A DNA stretch of 64,000 bases from Thermoanaerobacterium thermosaccharolyticum DSM 571 (GCF_000145615.1 NC_014410.1:248001-312000), one strand, 5' to 3'; shown: positions 16,660-25,197, counted from the first letter of the stretch. The notes: generated by a model from the letters alone, not told the origin. Program-made: numbers and translations.

Positions 16660-18257
16660 GCTATTGGTGGTACAACTTGCTTTTTTCTCGATATAACATA
16701 CGGCAGGTAAAAATTGTTATCGTCTATACTTATATTGAATGCTCTTTCCAATAGATCTTTGTGATTGCCTGCAAATAAAAACAAAGATCCTTCGTTTATA
16801 ATATCTGTAAGCATAAGCAATAGCATATCAAAGTTTTTGTTTTTCCTTTCTTCTTCCATAAATTTAAGAAGATCATTTTTAAGGTTTCCAATACTTGACA
16901 GAGTGTTTACCTGTCCTATGCCAATTTTAAAGTCTCCGATTAAAAATTCTTTAAAATCCATATAGAATATTTCATCTACAGTTTTACCTTTTAGCGATGT
17001 CCCGGCTTCAAACATTTTTTTGCCGAAAGATTCTATATCAATTCCTGCTATTTCGGATAATTTTTTTGCGGCCCTTATATCCTCAGGGGTACATGTTGGC
17101 GATTTAAATACAAGCGTATCCGATAGAATTGCAGCACACATAAGCCCTGCTATATGTTTATCAGGTGTTATTCCTCTCTCTTCATATATCTTGTTAATGA
17201 TTGTAGAAGAACAGCCTACAGGCTGGTTTCTAAACAGTATTGGTTGATTTGTTTCAATGCCACCTATTCTGTGATGGTCAATAATTTCGAGAATCGTGGC
17301 ATCTTCTATTCCATCTACGGCTTGTGATAATTCATTGTGATCAACAAGTATTATTTTTTTTCTATCGTAGTCTAATATGTGCCGTCTTGCTAAAAGTCCC
17401 AATATTTTTCCGTCATCATCCACAACAGGGAAATTTCTGTACCTGTATTTTAACATGGTTTGTCTGACGTCGTCTATGTAATCACTGTCTTTAAAAGTGA
17501 CAATATCGTCTTTAATCATTATAAGGGACACAGGGAGGCACTGATTTATTAGCTTTATAGTGTCAAATGTATCGCAAGGTACGACTATTAATGTTGAACT
17601 AAATTTTTTAGCTTCGTTTATTACTGCGTTTGACGGCTCTTCACCTCCAGTGATTATGATTGTCTTGGCACCTTTTCTTATGGACTCCAACTGAATATTT
17701 TCCCTATTTCCTACAATCAGCGTCATGCCTGACTTTATTCTGCTTACGACGCTTTCTGTCTGCATGGCAGCTACGATTATATCACCTCTTATGAATTCCT
17801 TATTTTTTACGATTATTTTTCCATTTAGCGTCTTTGTAATATTCTCAACAGGAATATTGTAATTTGATAATTCTTGGGATGATGTTAAGTATGCTTTTGC
17901 AAGATCTCCCATAGTAGCGATGCCTTTTAATTTATTTTCATCATCTACTACTACTATAGTTTTAGAGTTATTATTTAATAATACATTCCATGCCTCATAC
18001 ATAGGTGCTTTTTCACTTATGGTAAGAGGCTTATCATAAGCAATGTCGCCAACCTGTGTAAATACATTGTCTATCAATAGTGGTTCTTTTACATTAAAAT
18101 AGTTTAATACAAATTGTGTTTCTCTGTTAATAGGTCCCAGCCTTACAGGAATAGCGTCAATTTTATCGGCTTTCCTTTTTAAATCAGCGTATGCTATTGC
18201 TGAACAAATTGAATCAGTATCTGGATTTTTATGTCCTGAAACAAATACAACACTCAT
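16638..18257 (-). CDS. ppaC: Manganese-dependent inorganic pyrophosphatase with CBS and DRTGG domains
   Basis: This 539-residue family II pyrophosphatase has DHH-type motifs GHKNPDTDSICSAIAYADL at residue 8, LVDHNELSQ near 310 and DHHRIGG near 330. Together these ligate Mn(II). Inserted between the two DHH parts (about 70-300) are a CBS domain pair (MYEAWNVLLNN and VRQTMLKYRYRNFPVVDDDG) surrounding a DRTGG domain. CBS-pyrophosphatases are inhibited or activated by adenine nucleotides, linking biosynthetic pyrophosphate removal to energy charge. The length matches the DRTGG-containing clostridial form. It is monocistronic and convergent with the HAD gene. Confidence 0.92.
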   Translation of the reverse strand: MSVVFVSGHKNPDTDSICSAIAYADLKRKADKIDAIPVRLGPINRETQFVLNYFNVKEPLLIDNVFTQVGDIAYDKPLTISEKAPMYEAWNVLLNNNSKTIVVVDDENKLKGIATMGDLAKAYLTSSQELSNYNIPVENITKTLNGKIIVKNKEFIRGDIIVAAMQTESVVSRIKSGMTLIVGNRENIQLESIRKGAKTIIITGGEEPSNAVINEAKKFSSTLIVVPCDTFDTIKLINQCLPVSLIMIKDDIVTFKDSDYIDDVRQTMLKYRYRNFPVVDDDGKILGLLARRHILDYDRKKIILVDHNELSQAVDGIEDATILEIIDHHRIGGIETNQPILFRNQPVGCSSTIINKIYEERGITPDKHIAGLMCAAILSDTLVFKSPTCTPEDIRAAKKLSEIAGIDIESFGKKMFEAGTSLKGKTVDEIFYMDFKEFLIGDFKIGIGQVNTLSSIGNLKNDLLKFMEEERKNKNFDMLLLMLTDIINEGSLFLFAGNHKDLLERAFNISIDDNNFYLPYVISRKKQVVPPIAKAINSN

Positions 18258-18417
18258 ATTTAATTTCTCCTTTGTTTAGATTTTATTATGACTTTTAAGA
18301 AAAATAGTTGAAGCATTGAGATTTAGGGAAATTTAATATAAATATTGGTTGGCGTATTAAACGAATCATATCAAAATCTCACATAAATATAATATAATAT
18401 GAGGGGGTATAATGTAA

Positions 18418-18936
18418 ATGGTAATGAATGTACAAAGTCAGCTTTATTCATTTCTTGTCATGTTATATGGTGGCATAATAATTGCTATTTTATACGATAT
18501 ATATAAGATCATAAGGATTATATTAAAACCTAAGAGAATTGCGACAGATATAGGAGACATTATTTTTTGGATATTAGGAACGATTGTCTTCATATTTTTT
18601 TTATACATAAGCAACTATGCTGAAATAAGATTTTATTCATTTCTCGGATTCATAATTGGTATACTTTTATACAATATACTGTTAAGCCACTTTGTTATAA
18701 AGCTATTGCTGCTTGTTTATAGAATTGCAAAAAATATATTTATAAAGATATATAAAATTGTAACATATCCGTTTATAGTTGCATATAATATGCTGATTAT
18801 GCCAATCAAATATTTCACAAAAATGCTCGGCATACCTTTCACACTAGTTTACAACATAATATCACATTTTAATATTTTTAAGAAAAAAAATAAAGGATTT
18901 TTAGTTGCGATGTCGAATATATTTTTAAAACAATAA
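18418..18936 (+). CDS. yabQ: Spore cortex protein YabQ
   Basis: This 172-residue membrane protein has four hydrophobic segments in the first 110 residues. The YabQ-type beginning is QLYSFLVMLYGGIIIAILYD, and a basic amphipathic tail follows. YabQ localises to the forespore outer membrane and is needed for cortex assembly. GAGGGGG precedes the ATG. It is followed closely by divIC and the S1 protein gene, the normal Firmicute order. Confidence 0.85.
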   Translation: MVMNVQSQLYSFLVMLYGGIIIAILYDIYKIIRIILKPKRIATDIGDIIFWILGTIVFIFFLYISNYAEIRFYSFLGFIIGILLYNILLSHFVIKLLLLVYRIAKNIFIKIYKIVTYPFIVAYNMLIMPIKYFTKMLGIPFTLVYNIISHFNIFKKKNKGFLVAMSNIFLKQ

Positions 18937-18970
18937 AAAACAAAAATACTTCGAAAGGTCTGTTGAAGTT

Positions 18971-19270
18971 ATGAAGGAAAGAAGTAAAATTAAATTTAAA
19001 ACAATATTGTTACTTCTTTTTGTCGCATATGTCGCATTTACGTTCGTTAAACAACAAATCACTTTGAATATTTTAGACAATAGGTTAAACGCGGTTACTT
19101 CTAAAGTGAATGCTGCTGAAGAGGAGAATAAAAAATTAAATAATCAGATAAAATATATTAAGACAAATGAATTTATAGAGAATGAGGCAAGACAAAAATT
19201 AGGACTTGTAAAAAAAGGAGAGATTATGTTCGTAGATACGGCTAAAGATAGCAAAGATTCGTCAAATTAG
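18971..19270 (+). CDS. divIC: Septum formation initiator DivIC/FtsB-like
   Basis: This 99-residue bitopic protein has a basic N-terminus, one transmembrane segment (residues 10-25) and a coiled coil (VTSKVNAAEEENKKLNNQI). The DivIC/FtsB signature FIENEARQKLGLVKKGEIMF closes it. It bridges FtsL and DivIB at the division septum. The position after yabQ and before the S1-domain gene is conserved. The upstream ribosome site CGAAAGG is weak. Confidence 0.85.
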   Translation: MKERSKIKFKTILLLLFVAYVAFTFVKQQITLNILDNRLNAVTSKVNAAEEENKKLNNQIKYIKTNEFIENEARQKLGLVKKGEIMFVDTAKDSKDSSN

Positions 19271-19366
19271 AATAAGAATTTTTTAAGATGCTTGATAGAA
19301 TGAACTTTTTAATATATAATAAACATATTAGTAATCAAATAAATCAAAGGGAGGATAAACATTTAT

Positions 19367-19789
19367 ATGCCATTTCAGGTAGGAGAGGTAGTTGAAGGAA
19401 CTGTTCTAAATATCACAGATTTTGGAGCGTTTGTTCAATTACCAGAGGGCAAAACAGGGTTAGTTCATATATCAGAAGTTGCTAACACCTATGTTAAAGA
19501 CATCAACGAGTTTTTAAAAGAAAATGACAAGGTGAAAGTAAAGATTCTTTCTATGGATAAGGGCGGAAGAATAAGCTTGTCAATAAAAAAGGCTTTGCCA
19601 AAGCCAAAACCTGCAAAAAATAGTAAAGGCTATGATAACGAAAGCTATAGCAATCGGAATAATAACATATCTTTTGAAGAAAGAATATCGAAATTTTTAA
19701 AAGACTCTGATGAAAGGCAGCAGCAGCTTAAGAAGAATTTTGATTCAAAGCGAAGAGGCGGCGGCTATAAAAGGAACGCTAATTATTAA
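19367..19789 (+). CDS. S1-domain RNA-binding protein (YabR-like)
   Basis: This 140-residue protein has an N-terminal S1 domain (residues 1-72: VGEVVEGTVLNITDFGAFVQ, then GLVHISEVA and KVKILSMDKGGRISLSIKK). A basic, low-complexity tail rich in Lys, Asn, Ser and Arg follows. It matches the general stress protein 13/YabR type that binds ribosomes or RNA. The start ATG follows a GGGAGGA site. A clean hairpin terminator closes the unit. Confidence 0.85.
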   Translation: MPFQVGEVVEGTVLNITDFGAFVQLPEGKTGLVHISEVANTYVKDINEFLKENDKVKVKILSMDKGGRISLSIKKALPKPKPAKNSKGYDNESYSNRNNNISFEERISKFLKDSDERQQQLKKNFDSKRRGGGYKRNANY

Positions 19790-19819
19790 AAACTTCGGGT
19801 ATAGCCCGAAGGTTTTTAT
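19788..19819 (+). terminator. Terminator after the S1-domain gene
   Basis: AACTTCGGG pairs with CCCGAAGGTT around a TATAG loop. It is flanked by A5 and T5, so it may act on both strands. Confidence 0.85.
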
Positions 19820-19833
19820 TTGGGAGGACTATT

Positions 19834-20754
19834 ATGAGGTGCTCTGTTATCGATATAGGAACGAATTCAATACGTCATCTTATATGTGATGTGGAAAATA
19901 ATGAAATTAGGCAAATAAAGAAGGATGTAAAAATAACAAGGCTTGGTGAATCTGTCTCTAAAAGCGGCAAATTAAGTAATGATGCAATTGCAAGAAGTGT
20001 AAACACGATAAAAGAATATTTGGATGATGCGAAAAATTACGAAGCACAGAGCATATATGCTTTTGCCACATCAGCCGTAAGGGATGCTAAGAACTCCAGT
20101 TATTTTATTGATGAACTGTTAAATATTGGTTTGGATGTGGATATAGTCGATGGTGAGACAGAAAGCCTTTATGGATATCTAGGGGCATCGTATGGAATAA
20201 AAAAGAATGATGTGCTGGTACTGGATGTGGGTGGTGGTAGTACTGAATTTTCTTATTTCAAAGACGATCTTATAAAAAGAAGTTTTGACATTGGTGCAGT
20301 CAGACTTACGGAAAAATTTATAAAAAGCGATCCTATTTCGGTTGACGAGTACAATAACATAAGGCTTTATGTAACTGATATGCTTACACCATTTATTGGC
20401 GACAACGAAGACATACCTCGTGATATTGTTGGTATAGGTGGTACGATAACGACGCTTGCAGCTATGTCACAGGATTTAAGGATATATTCGAGAGAATTGA
20501 TCCATGGATATGTGCTCAAAAAGGGGGACATAAAAAGGCTGCTTGATTTAATGATGTCTTTAAGCCTTAATGAAAGAAAGCTGTTAAATGGTTTGCAACC
20601 CGAAAGAGCAGATATTATAGTTGCAGGTACAATAATAGTTTATACGGTATTGGAGCTTTTGAATTGCACTTCCATTACTGTAAGTGAGTGGGATAATTTA
20701 GAAGGTGCTGTAGTAGAAAAATTTATAAGAGATAATGATGGTAAAGATAAATAA
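19834..20754 (+). CDS. Exopolyphosphatase/pppGpp phosphohydrolase (Ppx/GppA family)
   Basis: This 306-residue ASKHA-fold enzyme begins CSVIDIGTNSIRHLICDV (phosphate-1 motif). It has VLDVGGGSTEFSYF near residue 130 (phosphate-2) and GIGGTITTLAAM near 205 (adenosine motif). The length fits the short two-domain Ppx/GppA form without the HD domain. It hydrolyses polyphosphate or pppGpp. It is the last protein gene before the tRNA cluster in the yab block, a common clostridial position. Confidence 0.88.
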   Translation: MRCSVIDIGTNSIRHLICDVENNEIRQIKKDVKITRLGESVSKSGKLSNDAIARSVNTIKEYLDDAKNYEAQSIYAFATSAVRDAKNSSYFIDELLNIGLDVDIVDGETESLYGYLGASYGIKKNDVLVLDVGGGSTEFSYFKDDLIKRSFDIGAVRLTEKFIKSDPISVDEYNNIRLYVTDMLTPFIGDNEDIPRDIVGIGGTITTLAAMSQDLRIYSRELIHGYVLKKGDIKRLLDLMMSLSLNERKLLNGLQPERADIIVAGTIIVYTVLELLNCTSITVSEWDNLEGAVVEKFIRDNDGKDK

Positions 20755-20793
20755 TTAATAGCGTTGTGTGTAAATAATATATCCATAAGGGTA

Positions 20794-20822
20794 TTGACTA
20801 ATACTGTTTTATGTAATATAAT
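20794..20822 (+). promoter_or_regulatory. Sigma-A promoter of the tRNA cluster
   Basis: TTGACT and TATAAT are separated by exactly 17 bp. The first tRNA begins 27 bp after the -10 box. Confidence 0.8.
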
Positions 20823-20848
20823 TAATGATGTCGCTGATAAATGTGATT

Positions 20849-20938
20849 GCCGGAGTGGCGGAACTGGCAGACGCACAGGACTTAAAATCCTGCGGGCCTT
20901 TAAAGCTCGTACCGGTTCGATTCCGGTCTCCGGCACCA
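20849..20938 (+). tRNA. tRNA-Leu (UAA anticodon), CCA encoded
   Basis: The acceptor stem GCCGGAG pairs with CTCCGGC and is followed by ACCA. The anticodon loop is CTTAAAA with anticodon TAA. A long variable arm, as in type II tRNAs, and the T-loop GGTTCGATTCC are present. Read on the + strand from the tRNA promoter just upstream. Confidence 0.95.
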
Positions 20939-20952
20939 ATTGAATAATACAT

Positions 20953-21028
20953 CGCGGGGTGGAGCAGTTGGCAGCTCGTCGGGCTCATAACCCGGAGGTC
21001 GCAGGTTCAAGTCCTGCCCCCGCAACCA
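20953..21028 (+). tRNA. Initiator tRNA-fMet (CAU), CCA encoded
   Basis: It starts CGCGGGG and ends CCCCGCAACCA. Position 1 C faces position 72 A unpaired, and three G:C pairs (GGG/CCC) flank the CTCATAA anticodon loop. These are the hallmarks of bacterial initiator tRNA. Confidence 0.95.
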
Positions 21029-21033
21029 AACAT

Positions 21034-21107
21034 GGCGGCGTAGCTCAGTTGGCTAGAGCATGCGGTTCATACCCGCAGTGTCGGTGGTTCGACTCCACTC
21101 GCCGCTA
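21034..21107 (+). tRNA. Elongator tRNA-Met (CAU), lacking the encoded CCA
   Basis: The cloverleaf is complete: GGCGGCG acceptor, GCTC/GAGC D-stem, TGCGG-TTCATAC-CCGCA anticodon arm and GGTGG-TTCGACT-CCACT T-arm. The acceptor 3' strand is CGCCGCT, giving a G:U closing pair. It is followed by ACTT instead of ACCA, although the two neighbouring tRNAs encode CCA. The 3' end coincides with the end of the serine recombinase gene, so this is the attachment site of the integrated element. CCA would have to be added enzymatically. Confidence 0.93.
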
Positions 21108-22572
21108 CTTCCAAAGAACGGAAATCATCTCCTATCCAGAAATAGAATTCACATTTTATTTCGTTTGGATGGACGATGACTTTTTTTATATATTTTTTCA
21201 GTACCTCTTTTATTTTTTGTGGATTATTTGATGAATTAATTACTTCTCTATCTGCATCGAATATTTCCATGATTATTTCAGGAGTAATAAAACTTGTTTC
21301 TTTCTTCTTTTCTATTTCTGAAAGGCTATAGAGAATTTCGTTTTTCTTGTCTTCAAGTTCCCTCATTTTTTCTTTCATAATTGGTTGGTACATGCCTTCA
21401 GCGATAGCATCGACAATGTTTCTTATTTGTGACTCTATTTTGTTATAATTTTTCTTCAATGCTGCTATTTTTTCAAATTTTTCTTTATTAAGTTTTTGAT
21501 TTTCTTCGTTCAAGAGTTTTGCTAATATTGGTGCTACTTCTGGATCAAATATCTTCTTATTTAATTCTTCTACAATAAAAACTTCCAATCTGTCTTTGTT
21601 TATATCTTTATTTGTACATTGCTTTGTTCTATCTTTTCTATTGCATCTATATGTGACATATTTTCCACGGCTTAAGCATCCAACCATTTTAGAGCCACAT
21701 ATACCACAATAGACAAGTCCAGATAATAAATAAGTTCTTTTTGCAGTATTGGCTCCTCGTTCTATTTTCCGCTCGTTTATTTTCTTTTGGACTTTTTCAA
21801 ATAAATCTTTATCAATGATTGCAGGAATAGCGTTGTCAATAATTATCACGTCTTCTTTTGTTATTCTATGATTAGTCTTTGTGCCTTTATTAAAAATATA
21901 TTTGCCGGTATATTTTTCATTTCTTAGAATTCCATATAAACTATTTTTAGAAAAACTATTGCCATTTTTCGTTTTATATCCTTTTAAATTTAGTTCATCA
22001 ATTATATGACGATAGCCATAACCTTTTGCATATAGGTCAAAAATAAGTTTTATAGCTTCAGCTTCTTCATTATTGATATGATATTCTCCATTTACAATTT
22101 TATATCCAAGAGGTGGTATACCTCCGTTAAATTTCGCATTAAAAGCATTTTCTTTTAAACCTTTCATGACTTCTCGTGCTAAATTTTTTGAGTAGTATTC
22201 AGCCATACCCTCTAAAACACTTTCTAAAATAATGCTTTCAGGGCTATCATCTAATTGTTCAAGTACAGAAATGATTATTACTCCATTCTTTTTTAACTGT
22301 CTTTTATAAAAAGCGCTATCATATCTATTTCTGGCAAAACGGTCCAATTTATGTACTATTACAGCTTTAAATATACCTATTTCACTATCTTTAATCATTT
22401 GAAGGAATTGTGGTCTATCATCGGTTGTTGCTGATTTAGCTTCATCAGCATAGATCTTTACAATTTCAATATTATTTTTTTCTGCATATTCTTTTATTGC
22501 TCTTAATTGGGCATCGATACTTTCTTCTCTTTGATTATCTGAACTAAATCTGCAATATGCTGCTGCTTTCAT
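21067..22572 (-). CDS. Large serine recombinase (integrase of the element)
   Basis: This 501-residue recombinase has an N-terminal resolvase domain with the nucleophile in AAAYCRFSSDNQ (Ser10) and VIVHKLDRFARNRYD near 95. A recombinase domain follows (GYGYRHIIDELNLKGYKTKNG). A zinc-ribbon with CGICGSKM and CNRKDRTKQC is near 290-315. A coiled coil runs to the C-terminus. It integrates or excises DNA by double-strand exchange. Its last codons lie inside tRNA-Met on the opposite strand, and its stop codon overlaps the tRNA anticodon. The C-terminal sequence therefore depends on the integration site. It lies 12 bp downstream of the ImmA-like gene. Confidence 0.9.
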   Translation of the reverse strand: MKAAAYCRFSSDNQREESIDAQLRAIKEYAEKNNIEIVKIYADEAKSATTDDRPQFLQMIKDSEIGIFKAVIVHKLDRFARNRYDSAFYKRQLKKNGVIIISVLEQLDDSPESIILESVLEGMAEYYSKNLAREVMKGLKENAFNAKFNGGIPPLGYKIVNGEYHINNEEAEAIKLIFDLYAKGYGYRHIIDELNLKGYKTKNGNSFSKNSLYGILRNEKYTGKYIFNKGTKTNHRITKEDVIIIDNAIPAIIDKDLFEKVQKKINERKIERGANTAKRTYLLSGLVYCGICGSKMVGCLSRGKYVTYRCNRKDRTKQCTNKDINKDRLEVFIVEELNKKIFDPEVAPILAKLLNEENQKLNKEKFEKIAALKKNYNKIESQIRNIVDAIAEGMYQPIMKEKMRELEDKKNEILYSLSEIEKKKETSFITPEIIMEIFDADREVINSSNNPQKIKEVLKKYIKKVIVHPNEIKCEFYFWIGDDFRSLEVAASGVEPPTLRV

Positions 22573-22584
22573 TAATAGCCCCCT

Positions 22585-23148
22585 TTATAAATAGCATTCT
22601 TCATATGGATTATCAGGATATAAATAAATATTTTCATAATCTATTATGTTATCAACATCATTTTTATTAAAGTACAAGCTATACACTAATAAGTTATATT
22701 CTCCGCTGTCAATGAGAGCTTTTGTTAAATCTTTTCTGAATTTTATCAGTTCTAATGTTACTCCGAAGTCGTGTGAGAGTTCGTAATCATTTTGGTTTAA
22801 TTCAAGATGCTTTTCGAAAACACCAATTGGCATTAGGAAGTATGCGGCAAATGCTTGAGCTTTCATTTCATATTTATTTTTGTTTGACAGATATTCAATA
22901 TTTCCACATTGATATGTATAATGGCCATACTCATGAATGACAAAAGAGCGATAATCGGACATATTATCAGGTTTATTCATATAAATTGTATTATCAATTA
23001 TTACAGCTTTTTTGATAGAGCTTGTAAATTCAATTTCCAGGCCCTCATTTTCGATTATGTATTCAATTATGTCGATATTAATAGGGAAATTTACAATATT
23101 GTATTTTAATAGCAATTTGTTAGCTTTTTGTGCCATAGTAAGGTACAT
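22585..23148 (-). CDS. ImmA/IrrE-family metallopeptidase
   Basis: This 187-residue zinc peptidase has the HEXXH motif in FVIHEYGHYTYQCG near residue 70 and a downstream acidic helix (MKAQAFAAYFLMP) supplying the third ligand. In ICEBs1 the homologue ImmA cleaves the repressor ImmR after DNA damage or peptide signalling and releases excision and transfer genes. Here the order recombinase-ImmA-repressor on one strand, with a small HTH gene divergent, matches that switch. Its target is inferred to be the repressor at 23,517. Confidence 0.85.
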   Translation of the reverse strand: MYLTMAQKANKLLLKYNIVNFPINIDIIEYIIENEGLEIEFTSSIKKAVIIDNTIYMNKPDNMSDYRSFVIHEYGHYTYQCGNIEYLSNKNKYEMKAQAFAAYFLMPIGVFEKHLELNQNDYELSHDFGVTLELIKFRKDLTKALIDSGEYNLLVYSLYFNKNDVDNIIDYENIYLYPDNPYEECYL

Positions 23149-23516
23149 AGGTTGTCCCCTTTTTTAAAAACAAACTTATGTTTGTATAAGAACATTTTAC
23201 CATGATTATTAAAAATATTCAATAATATTTTTTGCAAAGACAGATGAAATGAAAATAATATTATTCATATACTTCCGGAGCTGATACTATAATTGTAAAC
23301 TGACAATTCTAAATAATGTAGAGAAAAGTAAAAAATAAATAAGTATGATATTATAGAAAAACATTCCCACAGTGTTCGCTGGTAGCATCAGAAATCATTA
23401 CAAATGTAAAGGAGCAGGATCTCCCACATTCCTGCTCCTTTATTGAATATTAATGTATTACAATGTGCACCATAACAACCATTTGTCTATATAATATTTT
23501 GAATTATTTTTAACTT
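23149..23516. other. Non-coding gap between ImmA-like and ImmR-like genes, with a strong hairpin
   Basis: No convincing gene is present. A perfect 11-bp stem (AAAGGAGCAGG at 23,408-23,418 and its complement ending at 23,441) could end transcription on either strand. A TATAAT occurs near 23,288. A short regulatory RNA of about 120 nt ending at the hairpin is possible but not demonstrated. The gap is unusual, because ImmA and ImmR genes are normally adjacent. Confidence 0.4.
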
Positions 23517-23897
23517 TCACTCTTTTTTCTTTTGCTTTTCTCGTTTTGCTTTTATGCCTTCAAGTAAAGTTATAACATTCTCTTTTTCCTCATCAGTCAT
23601 ATTAGGAAGATCATAAAATGCTAAAAGAATATCAGGACCTAATTCCTGCATGACTTTATGAAGTCTTTCATCGACATCATCTGATGTATCTACATTTCTC
23701 TTATTTGTTCTACCCAATAAATAATCAACCGATACGTTGAAGAAATCGGCTATTTTTTGGACTGTTTCTAAATCGGGTTCTCTTCTATTTTGTTCATATA
23801 ATCCAATAGCACTAGGTGAAACCCCTAAATAATCTGCAATATCTTTTTGAGTAACATTCTTTATTTTCCTTAAACTTTTTAGTTTGTCTCCAATCAT
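23517..23897 (-). CDS. XRE-family repressor (ImmR-like)
   Basis: This 126-residue protein has an N-terminal HTH (LRKIKNVTQKDIADYLGVSP, then GLYEQNRREPDLETVQKIA) and the following helix NVSVDYLLGRTN typical of SinR/ImmR-like repressors. A charged C-terminal tail (residues 70-126) could hold the ImmA cleavage site. It is divergent from the Cro-like gene across an intergenic region with palindromic operators. It probably holds the element quiescent. Confidence 0.85.
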   Translation of the reverse strand: MIGDKLKSLRKIKNVTQKDIADYLGVSPSAIGLYEQNRREPDLETVQKIADFFNVSVDYLLGRTNKRNVDTSDDVDERLHKVMQELGPDILLAFYDLPNMTDEEKENVITLLEGIKAKREKQKKKE

Positions 23898-23976
23898 ATA
23901 ATCACATCCTGTACAAATTTATTTTATCACATAAAGTATATTCCAAAAATATTAAATACAAAACGTATAAATCATA

Positions 23977-24005
23977 TTGACACTATACATTATGTATAGT
24001 AAAAT
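23977..24005 (+). promoter_or_regulatory. Promoter with embedded palindromic operator for the element's early genes
   Basis: TTGACA and TAAAAT are separated by 17 bp, and the whole spacer is a perfect dyad CTATACAT-T-ATGTATAG. A repressor bound here would block polymerase directly. A related imperfect dyad, ATACAAAACGTAT, lies just upstream, on the side of the repressor gene. Confidence 0.8.
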
Positions 24006-24035
24006 GTTATTAAAGATTTAAAAGGAGCAATTTTC

Positions 24036-24224
24036 ATGGATAAAAAATTTAAGTTGATACAAGAACGCAAGAAGCAAAAATTGACTCAAAAAGATATAGC
24101 AAACATTTTAGAAATATCTCTTTCATATTACAGTGCTATTGAAAGAGGTATCCGAAATCCAACATTAGAACTTGCTAAAAAAATTGCTGAATTATTTAAT
24201 AAAACCATTGAAGAATTATTTTAA
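24036..24224 (+). CDS. Small Cro-like HTH protein
   Basis: This 62-residue protein is a single XRE HTH domain (LIQERKKQKLTQKDIANILE, then YSAIERGIRNPTLELAKKIA). It is the first gene of the rightward operon and is expressed from the operator-bearing promoter opposite the ImmR-like repressor. By position it resembles Cro or an excision regulator. It has an AAAGGAG ribosome site. Confidence 0.82.
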   Translation: MDKKFKLIQERKKQKLTQKDIANILEISLSYYSAIERGIRNPTLELAKKIAELFNKTIEELF

Positions 24225-24288
24225 ATTGTTACTTCCCACAAAGTTTATATATCCTTCTATAATTGAAGAAAAAGGAAAAGAAAATTTT

Positions 24289-24519
24289 ATGATGGGAGAG
24301 ATGCCTTTTATGAAAGTAGCGATCGTAAGAGCTACAATAGCGCGAGAAAAACTTATGGCAGATAATTTTACGCCCGACAGTGAAGAAATAATCGGTTATG
24401 AAGAAGTAGATGAAGAAGAATTTTATAGACCGTTAGCTGAGCTATTGTATAAAAGAATCAAAGAGATGTATGAAGAAGGGCAGGTAGAGAATAATGTGGG
24501 CAGAATTCAGGCCAATTAA
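24289..24519 (+). CDS. Small acidic protein of unknown function
   Basis: This protein of about 76 residues has the core MKVAIVRATIAREKLMADNF followed by an acidic stretch and YRPLAELLYKRIKEMYEEG. I do not recognise the family. The start is uncertain. ATG at 24,289 has a weak AAGGAA site, while ATG at 24,310 lies 9 bp after GGGAGAG and is also likely. The frame continues upstream over the HTH gene, but that part is probably not translated. It lies in the early operon of the element. Confidence 0.5.
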   Translation: MMGEMPFMKVAIVRATIAREKLMADNFTPDSEEIIGYEEVDEEEFYRPLAELLYKRIKEMYEEGQVENNVGRIQAN

Positions 24520-24622
24520 GAATAAAGATCTGCTGATAAAAATAGCGGAAGGACTTATGAGAATAACGCCAATAAGGATAGAAAAAGTAGGGGAAGGTTG
24601 GAAACTGATGATAAAGACCTAA
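24494..24622 (+). CDS. Small protein of 42 residues, overlapping the previous gene
   Basis: The ATG at 24,494 overlaps the end of the preceding gene by 26 bp. It encodes a compact basic peptide (MWAEFRPIKNKDLLIKIAEG, ending in GWKLMIKT). Coding is supported by the overlap typical of phage-like early operons and by an amphipathic composition. No function is recognised. Confidence 0.4.
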   Translation: MWAEFRPIKNKDLLIKIAEGLMRITPIRIEKVGEGWKLMIKT

Positions 24623-24684
24623 TATATAGCCGAAGTATGTCCAAAAGTTGTTAGCAAAAAGTCAACTTAAAAGGGGGACATGAT

Positions 24685-25197
24685 ATGTGCGATAAAAAGA
24701 AAGTTTATGCATTGTACTTTTTAAAAAAGCTGACATGTACAGAAATAGCAAAAGAAGTTGGTGTAACAAAGCAAGCAGTATCGAAGATATTGAAGCAGTT
24801 TCCTGAATATGCTGAAGAAAAAGAGAGAAAAAAGCAGGAGAATAAGATTAGGCATAATAAGGAGACGGGTGAATATGTGAAGCGAAAGAGGAAAGAAGAA
24901 AGAGAATATGAGGAAGGACTTATTGCAGGGATGATGGAACTACAGAGGCAGAACGCAATGTCGATGTCTAAGAAAAGGGCATTAAGTGATGATGCACTGG
25001 TAAAAAGCTGTATAAATCATTACAGATATGAACCAAAGAATGAAAAAATAGTATTTGTAGAGGACTTTGGACGGAAGCCGGCTGATTTGCCAAAAGCGAT
25101 AAAAGTACATAAAAAGGTCAATAGATCTTATGAGTATATGCAAGACATAGAAGATGAGAAATGGATGAGCATGACAGAAAAGAGAGCTTTAAGATGA
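24685..25197 (+). CDS. HTH protein with sigma-factor-like DNA-binding motif
   Basis: This 170-residue protein begins KKVYALYFLKKLTCTEIAKE followed by VTKQAVSKILKQFP, a helix-turn-helix resembling region 4 of sigma factors or YlxM-type proteins. A long, highly charged helical segment (50-100) and a C-terminal domain of unknown type follow. Similar proteins occur in Firmicute phages and plasmids, where they regulate late genes. GGGGGACATGAT precedes the ATG. A role in activating the element's operons is only inferred. Confidence 0.6.
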   Translation: MCDKKKVYALYFLKKLTCTEIAKEVGVTKQAVSKILKQFPEYAEEKERKKQENKIRHNKETGEYVKRKRKEEREYEEGLIAGMMELQRQNAMSMSKKRALSDDALVKSCINHYRYEPKNEKIVFVEDFGRKPADLPKAIKVHKKVNRSYEYMQDIEDEKWMSMTEKRALR

